Shown: positions 15,791 to 24,571 of the stretch, piece by piece
Numbering within the stretch: the first letter of the stretch is position 1
Layout: each line of letters opens with the position of its first letter
Source: Caballeronia terrestris
GTDB lineage: Bacteria > Pseudomonadota > Gammaproteobacteria > Burkholderiales > Burkholderiaceae
Assembly (NCBI RefSeq): GCF_001544515.1
Contig: NZ_FCOL02000018.1
Location: 1-64,000, forward strand
Direction: 5' to 3'
DNA length: 64,000 bases
Position numbers and translations under genes: made by a program
The notes under the pieces: model-generated
What the model was told of the DNA's origin: nothing
Seen by the model: the letters and a program-made list of their open reading frames with translations, nothing else
Databases searched by the model: none

Positions 15791-17551
15791 TCATTGCACG
15801 AGTCGCAGGATGCCGAGATTGCCCGCGATCTGCTGGAAGATCTGATCGAGCGTCGCGTTGGTCGGCGCGTGATAGTAGTTGCCCGGCGACGCGCAAGACT
15901 GCATTACCTGCTGCGCGACGCCGCTCGACGCGTCGGCGCCGAACGTGATCGCGTAGATGATGATGCCGCTGTTCTTCATCGCCGTGCAGACGCCGAGCTG
16001 GAACGCGTTGATGTCCGTCACCGACGACATCGACCCGTTCACGAGCGACGTACCATCCGTGCGCGTGAGCGTGGGTGCCTTGAGCACGTTGTTGCCGACA
16101 CCCGACAAGCCGTTGAACGACGGCATCGGCATGATGCCGCTCGCGCTGCCCGGATCGTTCTGGCCATCTGTCAGCACGATCGCGACGCGCTGCAACGCCT
16201 GCGTGGTCTCAGGCCGCGGCAGCGTGGAATCCGTCGAGATCCAGCCGTTGCCGCTGCCCGCCACGGCGTTCGACCAGTCCGACGACAGCATGCGCCAGCC
16301 CCACAGCAGGCCGGTCGGAATGATGGTCGAGCCGGCCGCCTTCATCCGCCCGATGGAGGCCGTGAGCGCGTTCGAATCGCGCGTGAGGAAAGTCGCGGGC
16401 TCAATGCCGCAGGGGCCGTTGCTCGAACCGGTCGTGTTCGTGTTGCCGTTCTGGTAGACCGTCGTGGTCGTGGGATTGTTCGTGCTCGGCTGGCCCCAGG
16501 CGCTTGCGATCGTCGCGCCGTTCTTCGTGCCGCAGTACGTCAGTGAGCCGTTGTTCTGCAGCGTGAGCGGGCCGCCCATGTTGGTCGCGGTGCTGACCAC
16601 CTTGCAACTATTGCCGTTGTCGTAGGTCGTGACCTTGAAGCCCGTGCTCGGCACGTTGTAGTAGAACGGCGTGAAGCCCGGCACGCTCTTCGGCGCGTAG
16701 GCCTTCGGATACAGGTTGCCCGATGCGTCGCGCGGCTCGACCGGGCAGCCGTCCCAACCCGATTGCGTGACCTTGGAATTGTCCGCGAGCGAGACGTTCA
16801 GCGGGTTGTAAGTGAACGACGGCGTGAGCCAGCTTCCGCCCGACGTCAGCGAATTGCTGACGTTCACCATCGTCGTGAACGGCACGAGGCCGACGTAAGA
16901 ATCGTTCGACGATTGATTGAAGAGCGCCGTCACGAGGTTCGTCGCCGCGGCGCGCAGCCCCGCGATCTTCGTGCCCTGTGTCTTGTCGCTGCTCGCGTAG
17001 TCGGACATCGAGCCAGTGTTGTCGAGCACCATCACCAGTTCGAGCGTGCTCTTCGGCAAGCGCAGCGCCGCGTTCGACGCCGTGACGGTGCCGACGGTCG
17101 GCATATCGCCCGTGCCAGTGCCGTTGCCCGAGCCGCCCGTCGTGTCGCTGCCGAAGATGTACGGCGCCATGAGCGGCATCGAACCAGACGCCGACAGCTT
17201 GATCGTCTGCCCCGTCGCGGGCGAGCCGGTGACCGTCGGGACGAACTTGTTGTCGGGCATCACGAGGTCGAGATAACCCTTCGGCATGTTGGCGTCGTAG
17301 TAGGCGCGTGCGTCCTTCTGCCAGTTCGCGAGATCGGTGCCGGTCGTCGTGGCGTAGTGCGAGAGATCGGCACCCGCCGAGAGCGTCGCGACGTCGAGCG
17401 CCATCTGCATACGCGCCTGCGTCATCTCGTAGTGGATCATGTCCATCGTGGTCGCCATCGAGCCGATCATCAGGCTCGCGCACACCGCGAACAACATCGT
17501 GACGGCGCCATCGTCGCCTTTAAAGAGCGTTTTCGTTGCAGCTTTCCTCAT
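15791..17551 (-). CDS. tadG: TadG-like pilus protein with VWA domain
   Basis: A 586-residue protein ending the Tad operon. The N-terminus has a short basic cytoplasmic stretch, then one membrane helix (AVTMLFAVCASLMIGSMATT), the TadE/TadG pseudopilin-like anchor. A von Willebrand factor A domain follows: its metal-site strand is LVMVLDNTGSMSDYA (the D-x-T-x-S variant), and a later strand is VAIVLTDGQNDPG. In Tad systems TadG is a minor pseudopilin or outer-surface component needed for adherence. The start overlaps the stop of the preceding gene as ATGA, indicating translational coupling. The long Ser/Thr/Asn-rich middle of the VWA domain suggests a periplasmic or surface-exposed region. Confidence 0.88.
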   Translation of the reverse strand: MRKAATKTLFKGDDGAVTMLFAVCASLMIGSMATTMDMIHYEMTQARMQMALDVATLSAGADLSHYATTTGTDLANWQKDARAYYDANMPKGYLDLVMPDNKFVPTVTGSPATGQTIKLSASGSMPLMAPYIFGSDTTGGSGNGTGTGDMPTVGTVTASNAALRLPKSTLELVMVLDNTGSMSDYASSDKTQGTKIAGLRAAATNLVTALFNQSSNDSYVGLVPFTTMVNVSNSLTSGGSWLTPSFTYNPLNVSLADNSKVTQSGWDGCPVEPRDASGNLYPKAYAPKSVPGFTPFYYNVPSTGFKVTTYDNGNSCKVVSTATNMGGPLTLQNNGSLTYCGTKNGATIASAWGQPSTNNPTTTTVYQNGNTNTTGSSNGPCGIEPATFLTRDSNALTASIGRMKAAGSTIIPTGLLWGWRMLSSDWSNAVAGSGNGWISTDSTLPRPETTQALQRVAIVLTDGQNDPGSASGIMPMPSFNGLSGVGNNVLKAPTLTRTDGTSLVNGSMSSVTDINAFQLGVCTAMKNSGIIIYAITFGADASSGVAQQVMQSCASPGNYYHAPTNATLDQIFQQIAGNLGILRLVQ

Positions 17552-18222
17552 GACGCCGCCTTGAGCAACAGCGGCTGGCCGTCGCGCTGGCGCACGTAGA
17601 CGCGCGTGTAGATCGTCTGCGTGCCGGGGGCCTTCGTCCAGAACGGCGCGGTCATCGCGAACGGCGTGTACGTGTAGAACACTTCGACGACGATTGCCGA
17701 GTCGCCGCTGCGAAACGGCCACGTCTTCGGCAGGATGTTCGTGGACGTGACCCGCGAGGTCATGCCGGAAGCCGCCCACGGTGCCTTGCGCTGCCACGTG
17801 ATCTGCGGCGTGCCCGCTCCCCACGACTGGGCGGGCGTCGTGAGCGGCGTCGTGCAGCCGGTCGTCTGGTCGCACACGGAGGTCACGACGACCCCGCCCT
17901 TCGCCTGCAGCGTATTGGGCGCCGCGATCAGCGTGGCCGCCTTCCAGATCGAGCCGAGGGTGTTCGAGTTGCTGGTCGAGGTGTCGTCGATGACCTGCTG
18001 CATCTGGCCGATCGAATCGGCGAGCGTGAACGCCGTGCGCTCTACGATGCTCACCGCGCGCATGTACAGGTACAACTCCGTGAAGCCGAGCAGCACGAGC
18101 AGCAAGAGCGGAACGACGATGACGAACTCGATCGCCACGTTACCGCGTTCGGAGCGCCAGAAGCGGTGCACGAAGCGGCGCACGAACGGCCGCAGCCGTT
18201 TGGTTTCAGACGTGCTTTTCAT
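17548..18222 (-). CDS. tadF: TadE/TadF-like pseudopilin
   Basis: A 224-residue minor pseudopilin. The TadE signature sits after a basic leader: RSERGNVAIEFVIVVPLLLL, where Gly-Asn is a plausible prepilin-peptidase site and Glu lies at +5 of the hydrophobic helix. The remainder is a periplasmic domain with a Cys pair (VCDQTTGC). It overlaps the TadE gene before it and the tadG gene after it by 4 bp each (ATGA). It probably primes or caps the Flp fibre. The tadF name is by order in the operon. Confidence 0.85.
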   Translation of the reverse strand: MKSTSETKRLRPFVRRFVHRFWRSERGNVAIEFVIVVPLLLLVLLGFTELYLYMRAVSIVERTAFTLADSIGQMQQVIDDTSTSNSNTLGSIWKAATLIAAPNTLQAKGGVVVTSVCDQTTGCTTPLTTPAQSWGAGTPQITWQRKAPWAASGMTSRVTSTNILPKTWPFRSGDSAIVVEVFYTYTPFAMTAPFWTKAPGTQTIYTRVYVRQRDGQPLLLKAAS

Positions 18223-18716
18223 TTTTCGTTTTGCACGAGATAGTTGCGTTGGAACGTCATCGACTTCACGCCGAAAAGCTTTGGAATGCCCGAGAAGCCC
18301 GGAATGGTCACGGCGATGTTGTACGACACGACATCGCCGAGATTGCCCATGTTCGCCTGGTAGTTGCTGGTACCGACGTTGCTGTAGGTGCCGTAGTTGA
18401 GCGTGGAGATGCTCACCGTGCCGCCAATGTTCTGCCAGCGGCCCACGATGGCCATCACGATGCGCTTCGCCTGATCATCGCGCGTGCCGCTCGCCGGATT
18501 GACGGTCGTCAGGCCGACGCGCGAGGCCGCCTGCGCCGCGATCTGCACCGACGCATCGACGATCATGTCGAGCGCGAGTTCCACCGTGCCGAGCGTCAGG
18601 AAGATCACGACCGGCCCGACGAGCGCGAATTCGATGGAGGACATGCCCCGGCTGTCGCGAGCGATGCGCGCGAGGCAGCCCTGGCGGCGCCGGTCGAGGA
18701 GCGGCTTCATCTTCAT
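18219..18716 (-). CDS. tadE: TadE-like pseudopilin
   Basis: A 165-residue minor pseudopilin. The N-terminal motif DSRGMSSIEFALVGPVVIFL contains the glycine cleavage position and the +5 glutamate needed for processing by the dedicated prepilin peptidase encoded upstream. The rest is a small periplasmic domain. The ATG overlaps the tadD stop by 4 bp, and the 3' end overlaps the next gene the same way, so all three should be made in fixed ratio. Confidence 0.88.
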   Translation of the reverse strand: MKMKPLLDRRRQGCLARIARDSRGMSSIEFALVGPVVIFLTLGTVELALDMIVDASVQIAAQAASRVGLTTVNPASGTRDDQAKRIVMAIVGRWQNIGGTVSISTLNYGTYSNVGTSNYQANMGNLGDVVSYNIAVTIPGFSGIPKLFGVKSMTFQRNYLVQNEK

Positions 18717-19570
18717 CGCACGCTTGCGGCCGGAATCGCTGCGACCTTGGCGGGCGTCGCTTGCGCGGAAGGCTGCGTCATGCGCGTGCGCTGGATCTCG
18801 TAGTAGCGCAGGTTGTCCTGCACCGACGCCTTCGGCAAATCGTGCGAGAGGATTTCCGCCGCCGCTTCCGTATTGCCGAGCAGGCCGTACGCGAGCGCGA
18901 GGTTCTGCCGTGCCTGCGGCGGCGCTGCCGGATAGCGCGTCACGTCGAGCAGCACGTTCGCCCCTTCGCGCGGATTGCCGGCGAGAATCAGCGAAAGGCC
19001 GAGGTTCACGCTCAGCACCGGATCGCCGGGATTGGTCTTGAGCGCCTGGCGCAGCACCGACTGCGCGAGCGCGTGATCGCCCTGCAAATCGAGTGCGGCG
19101 CCGAGGCCCGCGGCTGCCAGCGGATCGTTCGGCGAGACGGTCAGGACGCGCTTATAGGTCGCGATGGCATCGTCGAAACGGCGCTGATGGATCGCCACGC
19201 GCGCGATGCCGATGAGCGGCGCCGTCGCGTTCGGATCGCTCTGGCTCGCGCGCTGATAGTAGACGCCGGCACGCGTGAAATCGCCCACCGCATAGAGCGT
19301 GTTGCCGAGTCCGGTCAGGCCCGGCACCGACTTCGGATCGGCCTGCACGGCCTTCTCGAAGAGGCTCGTCGCGAGTTCGAGGTTGCCGGAATCGAGCGCC
19401 GTATCCGCGATGCGCAGTTCGCTCATCGTATTCGGCGCCGTGTTGCGCGTGATGGGCCGGGCGGTATCGGAGACCTGGCGGGTCGTCGTCGTGCAGGCGG
19501 CGAATGCGAGCACGATCGATGCGCCACAGGCCAGCGTCACGACGCGGCGGAAAAGTTCGGTTGAGTTCAT
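18713..19570 (-). CDS. tadD: TadD-like TPR lipoprotein
   Basis: A 285-residue lipoprotein with a signal peptide and lipobox ending FAAC at about residue 26, followed by several tetratricopeptide repeats (for example LATSLFEKAVQADPKSVPGL and GIARVAIHQRRFDDAIATYK). In Tad systems TadD is an outer-membrane-associated TPR protein thought to help the secretin assemble. It lies 2 bp after tadC and overlaps tadE by 4 bp, inside the Tad operon. Confidence 0.9.
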   Translation of the reverse strand: MNSTELFRRVVTLACGASIVLAFAACTTTTRQVSDTARPITRNTAPNTMSELRIADTALDSGNLELATSLFEKAVQADPKSVPGLTGLGNTLYAVGDFTRAGVYYQRASQSDPNATAPLIGIARVAIHQRRFDDAIATYKRVLTVSPNDPLAAAGLGAALDLQGDHALAQSVLRQALKTNPGDPVLSVNLGLSLILAGNPREGANVLLDVTRYPAAPPQARQNLALAYGLLGNTEAAAEILSHDLPKASVQDNLRYYEIQRTRMTQPSAQATPAKVAAIPAASVR

Positions 19571-19572
19571 TG

Positions 19573-20535
19573 TTATTGCCCCGCGACGAAAGCGAGAAGT
19601 TGAATGACGGCCGGGCCGGCTGCGATCGCGATGATCGCGGGGAGAATGAAAAGCATCATCGGCACGACCATCTTCGGTGCGAGCTTTGCGGCCTTTTCTT
19701 CGAGCGACACGATATGCGCGAGCCGCTCGGTGCGCGAGAGCGTGCGCAGTGCCTGCGTGATCGGCGTGCCGTAGCGCATCGATTGGGTGAGCGTGGAAAT
19801 GAGCGCGCGGATCGACGGCAGGTCGATGCGTTCGGCAAGCGCCTGCAGTGCGCGCGTGCTGTCGCCGGAGAGCTTGAGCTCGTCGGCGGTGAGCGAGAAT
19901 TCGTCGGAGAGCGGCGGGCAGATCGACTTCAGTTCGTCCGCGACGCGCCGGATACTTACGCCGAGGCTGTTACCCGCGTTGGTGCAGATCACGAGCAGGT
20001 CGAGCGCATCGGGCAGGCACCCCGCCATCGCCTTGCGGCGGCGCGCCGCGCGAAACGCGACCACGTACTCCGGCAGAATCATGCCGACGATGAACACCAT
20101 CAGCATCGCGATGCCGCGCGCCGCCGGATACTCGCCGATCATCGGAATGTGCGAGCCCATCATCACGGTGAGCGCCGCGCAGATCAGCCCGACGCAAAAC
20201 TTGATCGCGAGCAGGATCGAGACGGCCACGTTGCTGCGATAGCCGCTGCGCACCATTTCCTTTTGCAGCTTCAACCGGTACTTGGCATCGAAGAGCGGAA
20301 TCTTGTCGCCGATTCGCGCGAGCCGGCGCAGGAGGCGCGTGCGAAAGCCTGCGTCTTCGCCTGCGTCCTCGAGTTCCGCGCGATCGCTGCGATGCGTGAG
20401 CGCGGCAAGACGCGCGCGCTCCGCGATCCGGCCACGCCGTCCGCCGTGCTTCGTCGCCCACCACACGGCCAGCACCGCGAACAGTGCGAACAGCATCAGC
20501 AGGTTGATCAGTGTTTCGGCGTTATCTTGCGTCAT
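19573..20535 (-). CDS. tadC: TadC, inner-membrane platform protein
   Basis: A 320-residue type II secretion F-domain protein. It has an N-terminal helix, a cytoplasmic F domain with the motif LPDALDLLVICTNAGNSL, and C-terminal helices ending in AGPAVIQLLAFVAGQ. With TadB it forms the membrane platform on which the TadA ATPase works. It starts 7 bp after the end of tadB, consistent with co-expression. Confidence 0.92.
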   Translation of the reverse strand: MTQDNAETLINLLMLFALFAVLAVWWATKHGGRRGRIAERARLAALTHRSDRAELEDAGEDAGFRTRLLRRLARIGDKIPLFDAKYRLKLQKEMVRSGYRSNVAVSILLAIKFCVGLICAALTVMMGSHIPMIGEYPAARGIAMLMVFIVGMILPEYVVAFRAARRRKAMAGCLPDALDLLVICTNAGNSLGVSIRRVADELKSICPPLSDEFSLTADELKLSGDSTRALQALAERIDLPSIRALISTLTQSMRYGTPITQALRTLSRTERLAHIVSLEEKAAKLAPKMVVPMMLFILPAIIAIAAGPAVIQLLAFVAGQ

Positions 20536-20542
20536 CGTGGTA

Positions 20543-21517
20543 TCAGCGCGAGGTATCGAGTTTGGACATCTTGGTGATCACGACGATGCCCATCACGATC
20601 GAAATGACCCCGAACGTCAGCAGCTTGTTGCCTGCTTCCGTGTCGAACAGGACCATCAGGTAGTCGTGGTTGGCGAAGTACATCGAGAGCATGATGACGA
20701 CCGGGATCGCCGCAAGGATCTTCGTCGTGATGCGCGCTTCGCCGGTCAGCGCCTTCGTCTTCTGGCGAATCTCGCGGCGCGTGCGCACGATTCCCGCGAG
20801 GTTTTCCAGCGTCTCGCCGAGTTGCCCGCCGGTTTCGCGCTGCAGCAAAAGACACACGCAAAAGAACGAGAAGTCGGCGACCTGAATGCGGCCCACGGCA
20901 ACCGCGAGCACTTCCTCGAGATCGAGCCCGACCTGCAGCGAGTCGCCCATCAGCTTGAACTCGGTGCTCAGCGGCTCGGGACATTCGCTCGCCGCCGAGG
21001 CAATCACCTGCGTCACCGGCACGCCCGCGCGCACGGCCCGCACGATCAGATCGATCACGTCGGGGAAGGCATCTAGAAAGCGCTTGCGAAAGCGGTCGAC
21101 GAGAAAGCGGTACGCCTGCACGACGGCGGCCGCTGGCAGTCCGAGCATGAGCAGCGGCGTGGCGAAATCGGGCAGCGGCATGAAGTGCACCATCAGCAGC
21201 GCGACGATTTCGCCCACGATCCCCGCGCCGATCACGATCTGCACGCCGCGCGCGGCCGCGACCGTCTTCAGGCGCACGAGCTTCGGGCCGAACCAGCGGC
21301 TCAGGATGTTGTCGTGGCGGCTCACCTTGAAGAGATCGTTGTCGCTCTTGGCGCCTTCCTTGCCGCGCACGACCTGTGTCACGAACGACTGCTGCATGCG
21401 CGTGCGGATGCGTGCATGCGGCTGGTGGTTGCGCATGTCCTGCACGGTCAGCCACATCACGCCGAGCAGGATCACGCCGATGAACGAACAGATCGTGATG
21501 AGGTTGACGAGGTTCAT
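20543..21517 (-). CDS. tadB: TadB, inner-membrane platform protein
   Basis: A 324-residue type II secretion F-domain protein. The F domain includes FPDVIDLIVRAVRAGVPVTQ and the conserved QRETGGQLGETLENL segment, flanked by hydrophobic helices at both ends. It pairs with TadC as the Tad platform. Its ATG overlaps the tadA stop by 4 bp (ATGA), so ATPase and platform synthesis are coupled. Confidence 0.92.
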   Translation of the reverse strand: MNLVNLITICSFIGVILLGVMWLTVQDMRNHQPHARIRTRMQQSFVTQVVRGKEGAKSDNDLFKVSRHDNILSRWFGPKLVRLKTVAAARGVQIVIGAGIVGEIVALLMVHFMPLPDFATPLLMLGLPAAAVVQAYRFLVDRFRKRFLDAFPDVIDLIVRAVRAGVPVTQVIASAASECPEPLSTEFKLMGDSLQVGLDLEEVLAVAVGRIQVADFSFFCVCLLLQRETGGQLGETLENLAGIVRTRREIRQKTKALTGEARITTKILAAIPVVIMLSMYFANHDYLMVLFDTEAGNKLLTFGVISIVMGIVVITKMSKLDTSR

Positions 21518-22938
21518 GGCGTCATTGCTTCGAGCAAAGCGGCTTCGAGGCCGTAGTACGCGGCGCGCGCGGAGAACGCCGGCCGTACCGATGCCGATTC
21601 GTACGTACCCTTCACTTCCTCGCTATACGCGCTGGCGTCGTAGCGGAACGTGAAGAGATCCTGCGTGATGATCACGTCGCCTTCCATGCCTACGAGTTCG
21701 GTGATGCGCGTCACGCGTCGCATGCCGTCGCGCATCCGTTCGATCTGCACGATCAGATGTACCGCGCTCGCGATCTGCCGGCGGATCGAGAGCAGCGGCA
21801 GGTTGCCGTTCGCCATCATCACCATGCTCTCCAGACGCGTGATGCCGTCGCGCGGCGTGTTCGCGTGGATCGTCGTCATCGAACCGTCGTGGCCGGTGTT
21901 CATTGCCTGCAGCACGTCGAAGGCTTCGGGGCCGCGCGTTTCGCCGAGGATGATGCGATCGGGTCGCATCCGCAGCGCGTTACGCACGAGGTCGCGCTGC
22001 GTGACGGCGCCGAGTCCTTCGGCATTCTCGGGCCGCGTTTCGAGGCTCACGACGTGCGGCTGCACGAGCTGCAATTCGGCCGCATCCTCGATCGTCACGG
22101 TGCGCTCGCCCAGGCCGATGAAGTGCGACAGCGCGTTGAGCAGCGTCGTCTTGCCCGAGCCTGTACCGCCCGACACGATCACGTTCAGGCGGCAAGTGCT
22201 CGCGAGTTTGAGCACGGTCGCCATCGCGAGCGACATGTTGCCCTGCTGCGCCATCCGGTGCAGCGTGATGTTGCGCTTGGAAAACTTACGAATGGAGATC
22301 GACGCGCCGTGAATCGCGAGCGGCGGCAGCACGACGTTGACCCGGCTGCCGTCGGCGAGACGGGCATCGACCATCGGGCTGCTTTCGTCGACGCGGCGCC
22401 CCACGCCCGCCGCGATCCGCTGCGCGACGTTGATCACGTGCGCGTTGTCGCGGAACTTGCAAGACGTCAGTTCGAGCCGGCCATGGCGTTCCACATAGAC
22501 CTGGTCGGGCCCGTTCACGAGCACGTCGGTGATGGTTTCATCGGCGAGAAGCGGCTCGATCGGACCGAGGCCGAACATGTCGTTGAGCAATTCCCCGACG
22601 ATCTGCCCCTGCTCCGACAGCGTGATGTTCAGCCGTTCGCGTTCGGCGACTTCCAGCACGAGTTGCTCGACGGCGGGCTTCATCTGCTCGCGCGTCTTGC
22701 CGACCGCCGCCGACGCGTTCATCGCGCTGAACACGCCGTTGCGGATCAGCTTGAAGAGGTCGGAACGGACCAGCGTCTCGTTACCTTCCGACGCCGCCGA
22801 ACGCGACGCAGGCGGCGCCACCGGTTGAGCGGGTGCGGCCGGCGCCGGCTCGGCCAGCGCGAGCGCGGCGCCCGCCTGCGCCACGCTGGATGGGTCGATC
22901 GCCGGCTGCGGCCGGGAAGCCTGCTTCTGCCCGAACAT
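21514..22938 (-). CDS. tadA: TadA/CpaF secretion ATPase
   Basis: A 474-residue GspE/CpaF-type ATPase that powers Flp pilus assembly. After a Pro/Ala-rich N-terminal linker (residues 20-50) come the N-terminal domain and the nucleotide-binding core. Walker A is GGTGSGKT at 257-264, the Walker B region is RMRPDRIILGETRG, and the histidine-box segment GHDGSMTTIHANT follows. The start at 22938 has GAGGAGG five bases upstream and overlaps the tadZ stop as TAATG. The frame runs further upstream to 23382, but only through the tadZ gene. Confidence 0.95.
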   Translation of the reverse strand: MFGQKQASRPQPAIDPSSVAQAGAALALAEPAPAAPAQPVAPPASRSAASEGNETLVRSDLFKLIRNGVFSAMNASAAVGKTREQMKPAVEQLVLEVAERERLNITLSEQGQIVGELLNDMFGLGPIEPLLADETITDVLVNGPDQVYVERHGRLELTSCKFRDNAHVINVAQRIAAGVGRRVDESSPMVDARLADGSRVNVVLPPLAIHGASISIRKFSKRNITLHRMAQQGNMSLAMATVLKLASTCRLNVIVSGGTGSGKTTLLNALSHFIGLGERTVTIEDAAELQLVQPHVVSLETRPENAEGLGAVTQRDLVRNALRMRPDRIILGETRGPEAFDVLQAMNTGHDGSMTTIHANTPRDGITRLESMVMMANGNLPLLSIRRQIASAVHLIVQIERMRDGMRRVTRITELVGMEGDVIITQDLFTFRYDASAYSEEVKGTYESASVRPAFSARAAYYGLEAALLEAMTP

Positions 22939-24158
22939 TATTTCCTCCTCAGCTTGAGCTTCTGGAGGAACGTGCGCTCGGCTGCCGCATGCTGTCCGGT
23001 GAGGTCGCTCGCGATGCGCGCGATGGCCTGGTTGAAGCCCGTCGGCGATTTTTCGAGCGGCGCCTCGCCAAGGTTTTCGGCGGTGGCGATTGCCTTCGAT
23101 TCGAACTGCACTTCGTGCAGCACCGTGCGTCCGACGGCCGACATGAAGTCGGTCGGCTGCACCTTGCCCGCGGTCGCGGCGTTCGGGTTGTTCAAAAGGA
23201 GCGAGGTCGGCGGATTGTTGTCCCGGTCTTCGATGTAGCGCAGCAGGCGTATCGTCTCGCGCGTCGAATGCACGGAGCGGTCCACCACGAGATACACGCG
23301 CGACGCATGATCGAAGGCTTCCTGCGCGAGCGTATCGGCGGGGTTGCCGACATCGAGGATCACGTAATGGAAGCTGTCGCACAGCAACTCGATCACGCGC
23401 GTCAAGGCGCCCGGCTCGAAGTCCTTCGCGGTGCCGTAGTCGAGATCGGCGGACAGCACATACAGGCGGCTGCCCTTCGCGACCAGCGTGCGCTCCACGT
23501 ATTGTGGATCGAGCCGCCGCACGTTTTGCAGCACGTCGATCAGGCCGTTGTTGCTCTGCATGCCGAGCATGCCGTTCGCCGCGCCGCCGTGCATATTCAG
23601 GTCGACGTAGGCGACTCGCCGGTGCGTGTCCTCGGCGAGGTGGCGCGCGAGATTCAGGCCGAGCGTCGTCACGCCCACGCCGCCGCGCGTGCCGGCGAAC
23701 GCGATGGTCTTGCCCGCGCGCGCGAGCGTCACCGGGCTCACCTTGCCCTCCGCCACGTTCACCGTGCGCTTGAGGAGCTCGACCGTGAGCGGCTTGACGA
23801 GATAGTCGCGCACGCCGAGCTTGAGCAGGCTGCGAAAAAGGCCCACGTCGTTGCGTTCGCCGAGCGCCACCACCTGCACCGACGGCTCGCAGACTTCCGC
23901 GAGGCGCCCGAGGTCCGAGAGCGGCATCACCGAATCCTGCAGGTCGACGAGCAGGAAGAGCGGCGAGCGCTCGATCTTCGACAGGTGCGCGATCGCATCG
24001 TCGACGTTGCCGATCGCGATATGCGCGTGCGGCATCGCCTGTTCGAGCACGAAGGTCTTCAGCACCTGCTCGGTCTTTCGATCCGCGACGAACGCGATGA
24101 AATCGGCGATCCGCACTCCGGTCTTCGGCTTGAGGAAACTCAGTTCTGTCGTGCTCAT
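22938..24158 (-). CDS. tadZ: TadZ/CpaE, pilus-localising ATPase
   Basis: A 406-residue protein with an atypical receiver-like N-terminal domain (to about residue 130) and a ParA/MinD-type ATPase domain. The deviant Walker A region is FAGTRGGVGVTTLGLNLAR, where the usual GKT is replaced by GVTT, a feature known in CpaE/TadZ proteins. The switch strand is YVIIDVGNP-like (HYVILDVGNPAD). TadZ places the Tad machine at a cell pole or focus. The stop shares one base with the tadA start. Confidence 0.9.
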   Translation of the reverse strand: MSTTELSFLKPKTGVRIADFIAFVADRKTEQVLKTFVLEQAMPHAHIAIGNVDDAIAHLSKIERSPLFLLVDLQDSVMPLSDLGRLAEVCEPSVQVVALGERNDVGLFRSLLKLGVRDYLVKPLTVELLKRTVNVAEGKVSPVTLARAGKTIAFAGTRGGVGVTTLGLNLARHLAEDTHRRVAYVDLNMHGGAANGMLGMQSNNGLIDVLQNVRRLDPQYVERTLVAKGSRLYVLSADLDYGTAKDFEPGALTRVIELLCDSFHYVILDVGNPADTLAQEAFDHASRVYLVVDRSVHSTRETIRLLRYIEDRDNNPPTSLLLNNPNAATAGKVQPTDFMSAVGRTVLHEVQFESKAIATAENLGEAPLEKSPTGFNQAIARIASDLTGQHAAAERTFLQKLKLRRK

Positions 24159-24186
24159 GGTGTTCTTCTTCTTCGAGTGTGGCGCG

Positions 24187-24561
24187 TTACTTGGAATCGC
24201 GCGACGTCGTGGCGTCGAGCGGGATCACGCGACCCAGTTCATAGCGGCGCACCGCGCTCGCCGCGACGGCGGCATCGGCCGGGCCGAGCGTTTGCGGCTT
24301 CACGATGTCCTCGGGGTGCGCCAACTGCGCGGCGAGATTCGTGTAGGTCGCGCAGCCCCATTGCATGCTCGGGCGGCGGATGCCGCCGTCCGTCAAAAGC
24401 GAAGGTTGCGCCAGGCTCGCGCAGTCGGGCGGCACGGCGCCGTGGCCGTCGTAGTTGATGACCGTCTCGTTGGGCATGCCGCGCGGCGGCTTGAAGCAGC
24501 CGCTCGCACCGGCCGCGAACGCGCAGGCGAGAAGAAGCGAAAGAAGTCTCGTGTGTTTCAT
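24187..24561 (-). CDS. CpaD-like pilus lipoprotein (short)
   Basis: A 124-residue predicted lipoprotein with signal peptide MKHTRLLSLLLACAFAAG and lipobox ASGC. The rest contains WGCATYTNLAAQLAHPEDIV, the segment that defines CpaD-type Tad proteins (a Cys followed by a conserved Asn-Leu-Ala pattern). Typical CpaD proteins are about 200 residues, so this one is short, but the key C-terminal motif is kept. It probably acts as the pilotin or outer-membrane partner of the secretin. The start at 24561 is chosen for the signal peptide; an ATG at 24582 overlapping the secretin stop is possible. Confidence 0.8.
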   Translation of the reverse strand: MKHTRLLSLLLACAFAAGASGCFKPPRGMPNETVINYDGHGAVPPDCASLAQPSLLTDGGIRRPSMQWGCATYTNLAAQLAHPEDIVKPQTLGPADAAVAASAVRRYELGRVIPLDATTSRDSK

Positions 24562-24571
24562 GGCTGGGCGC

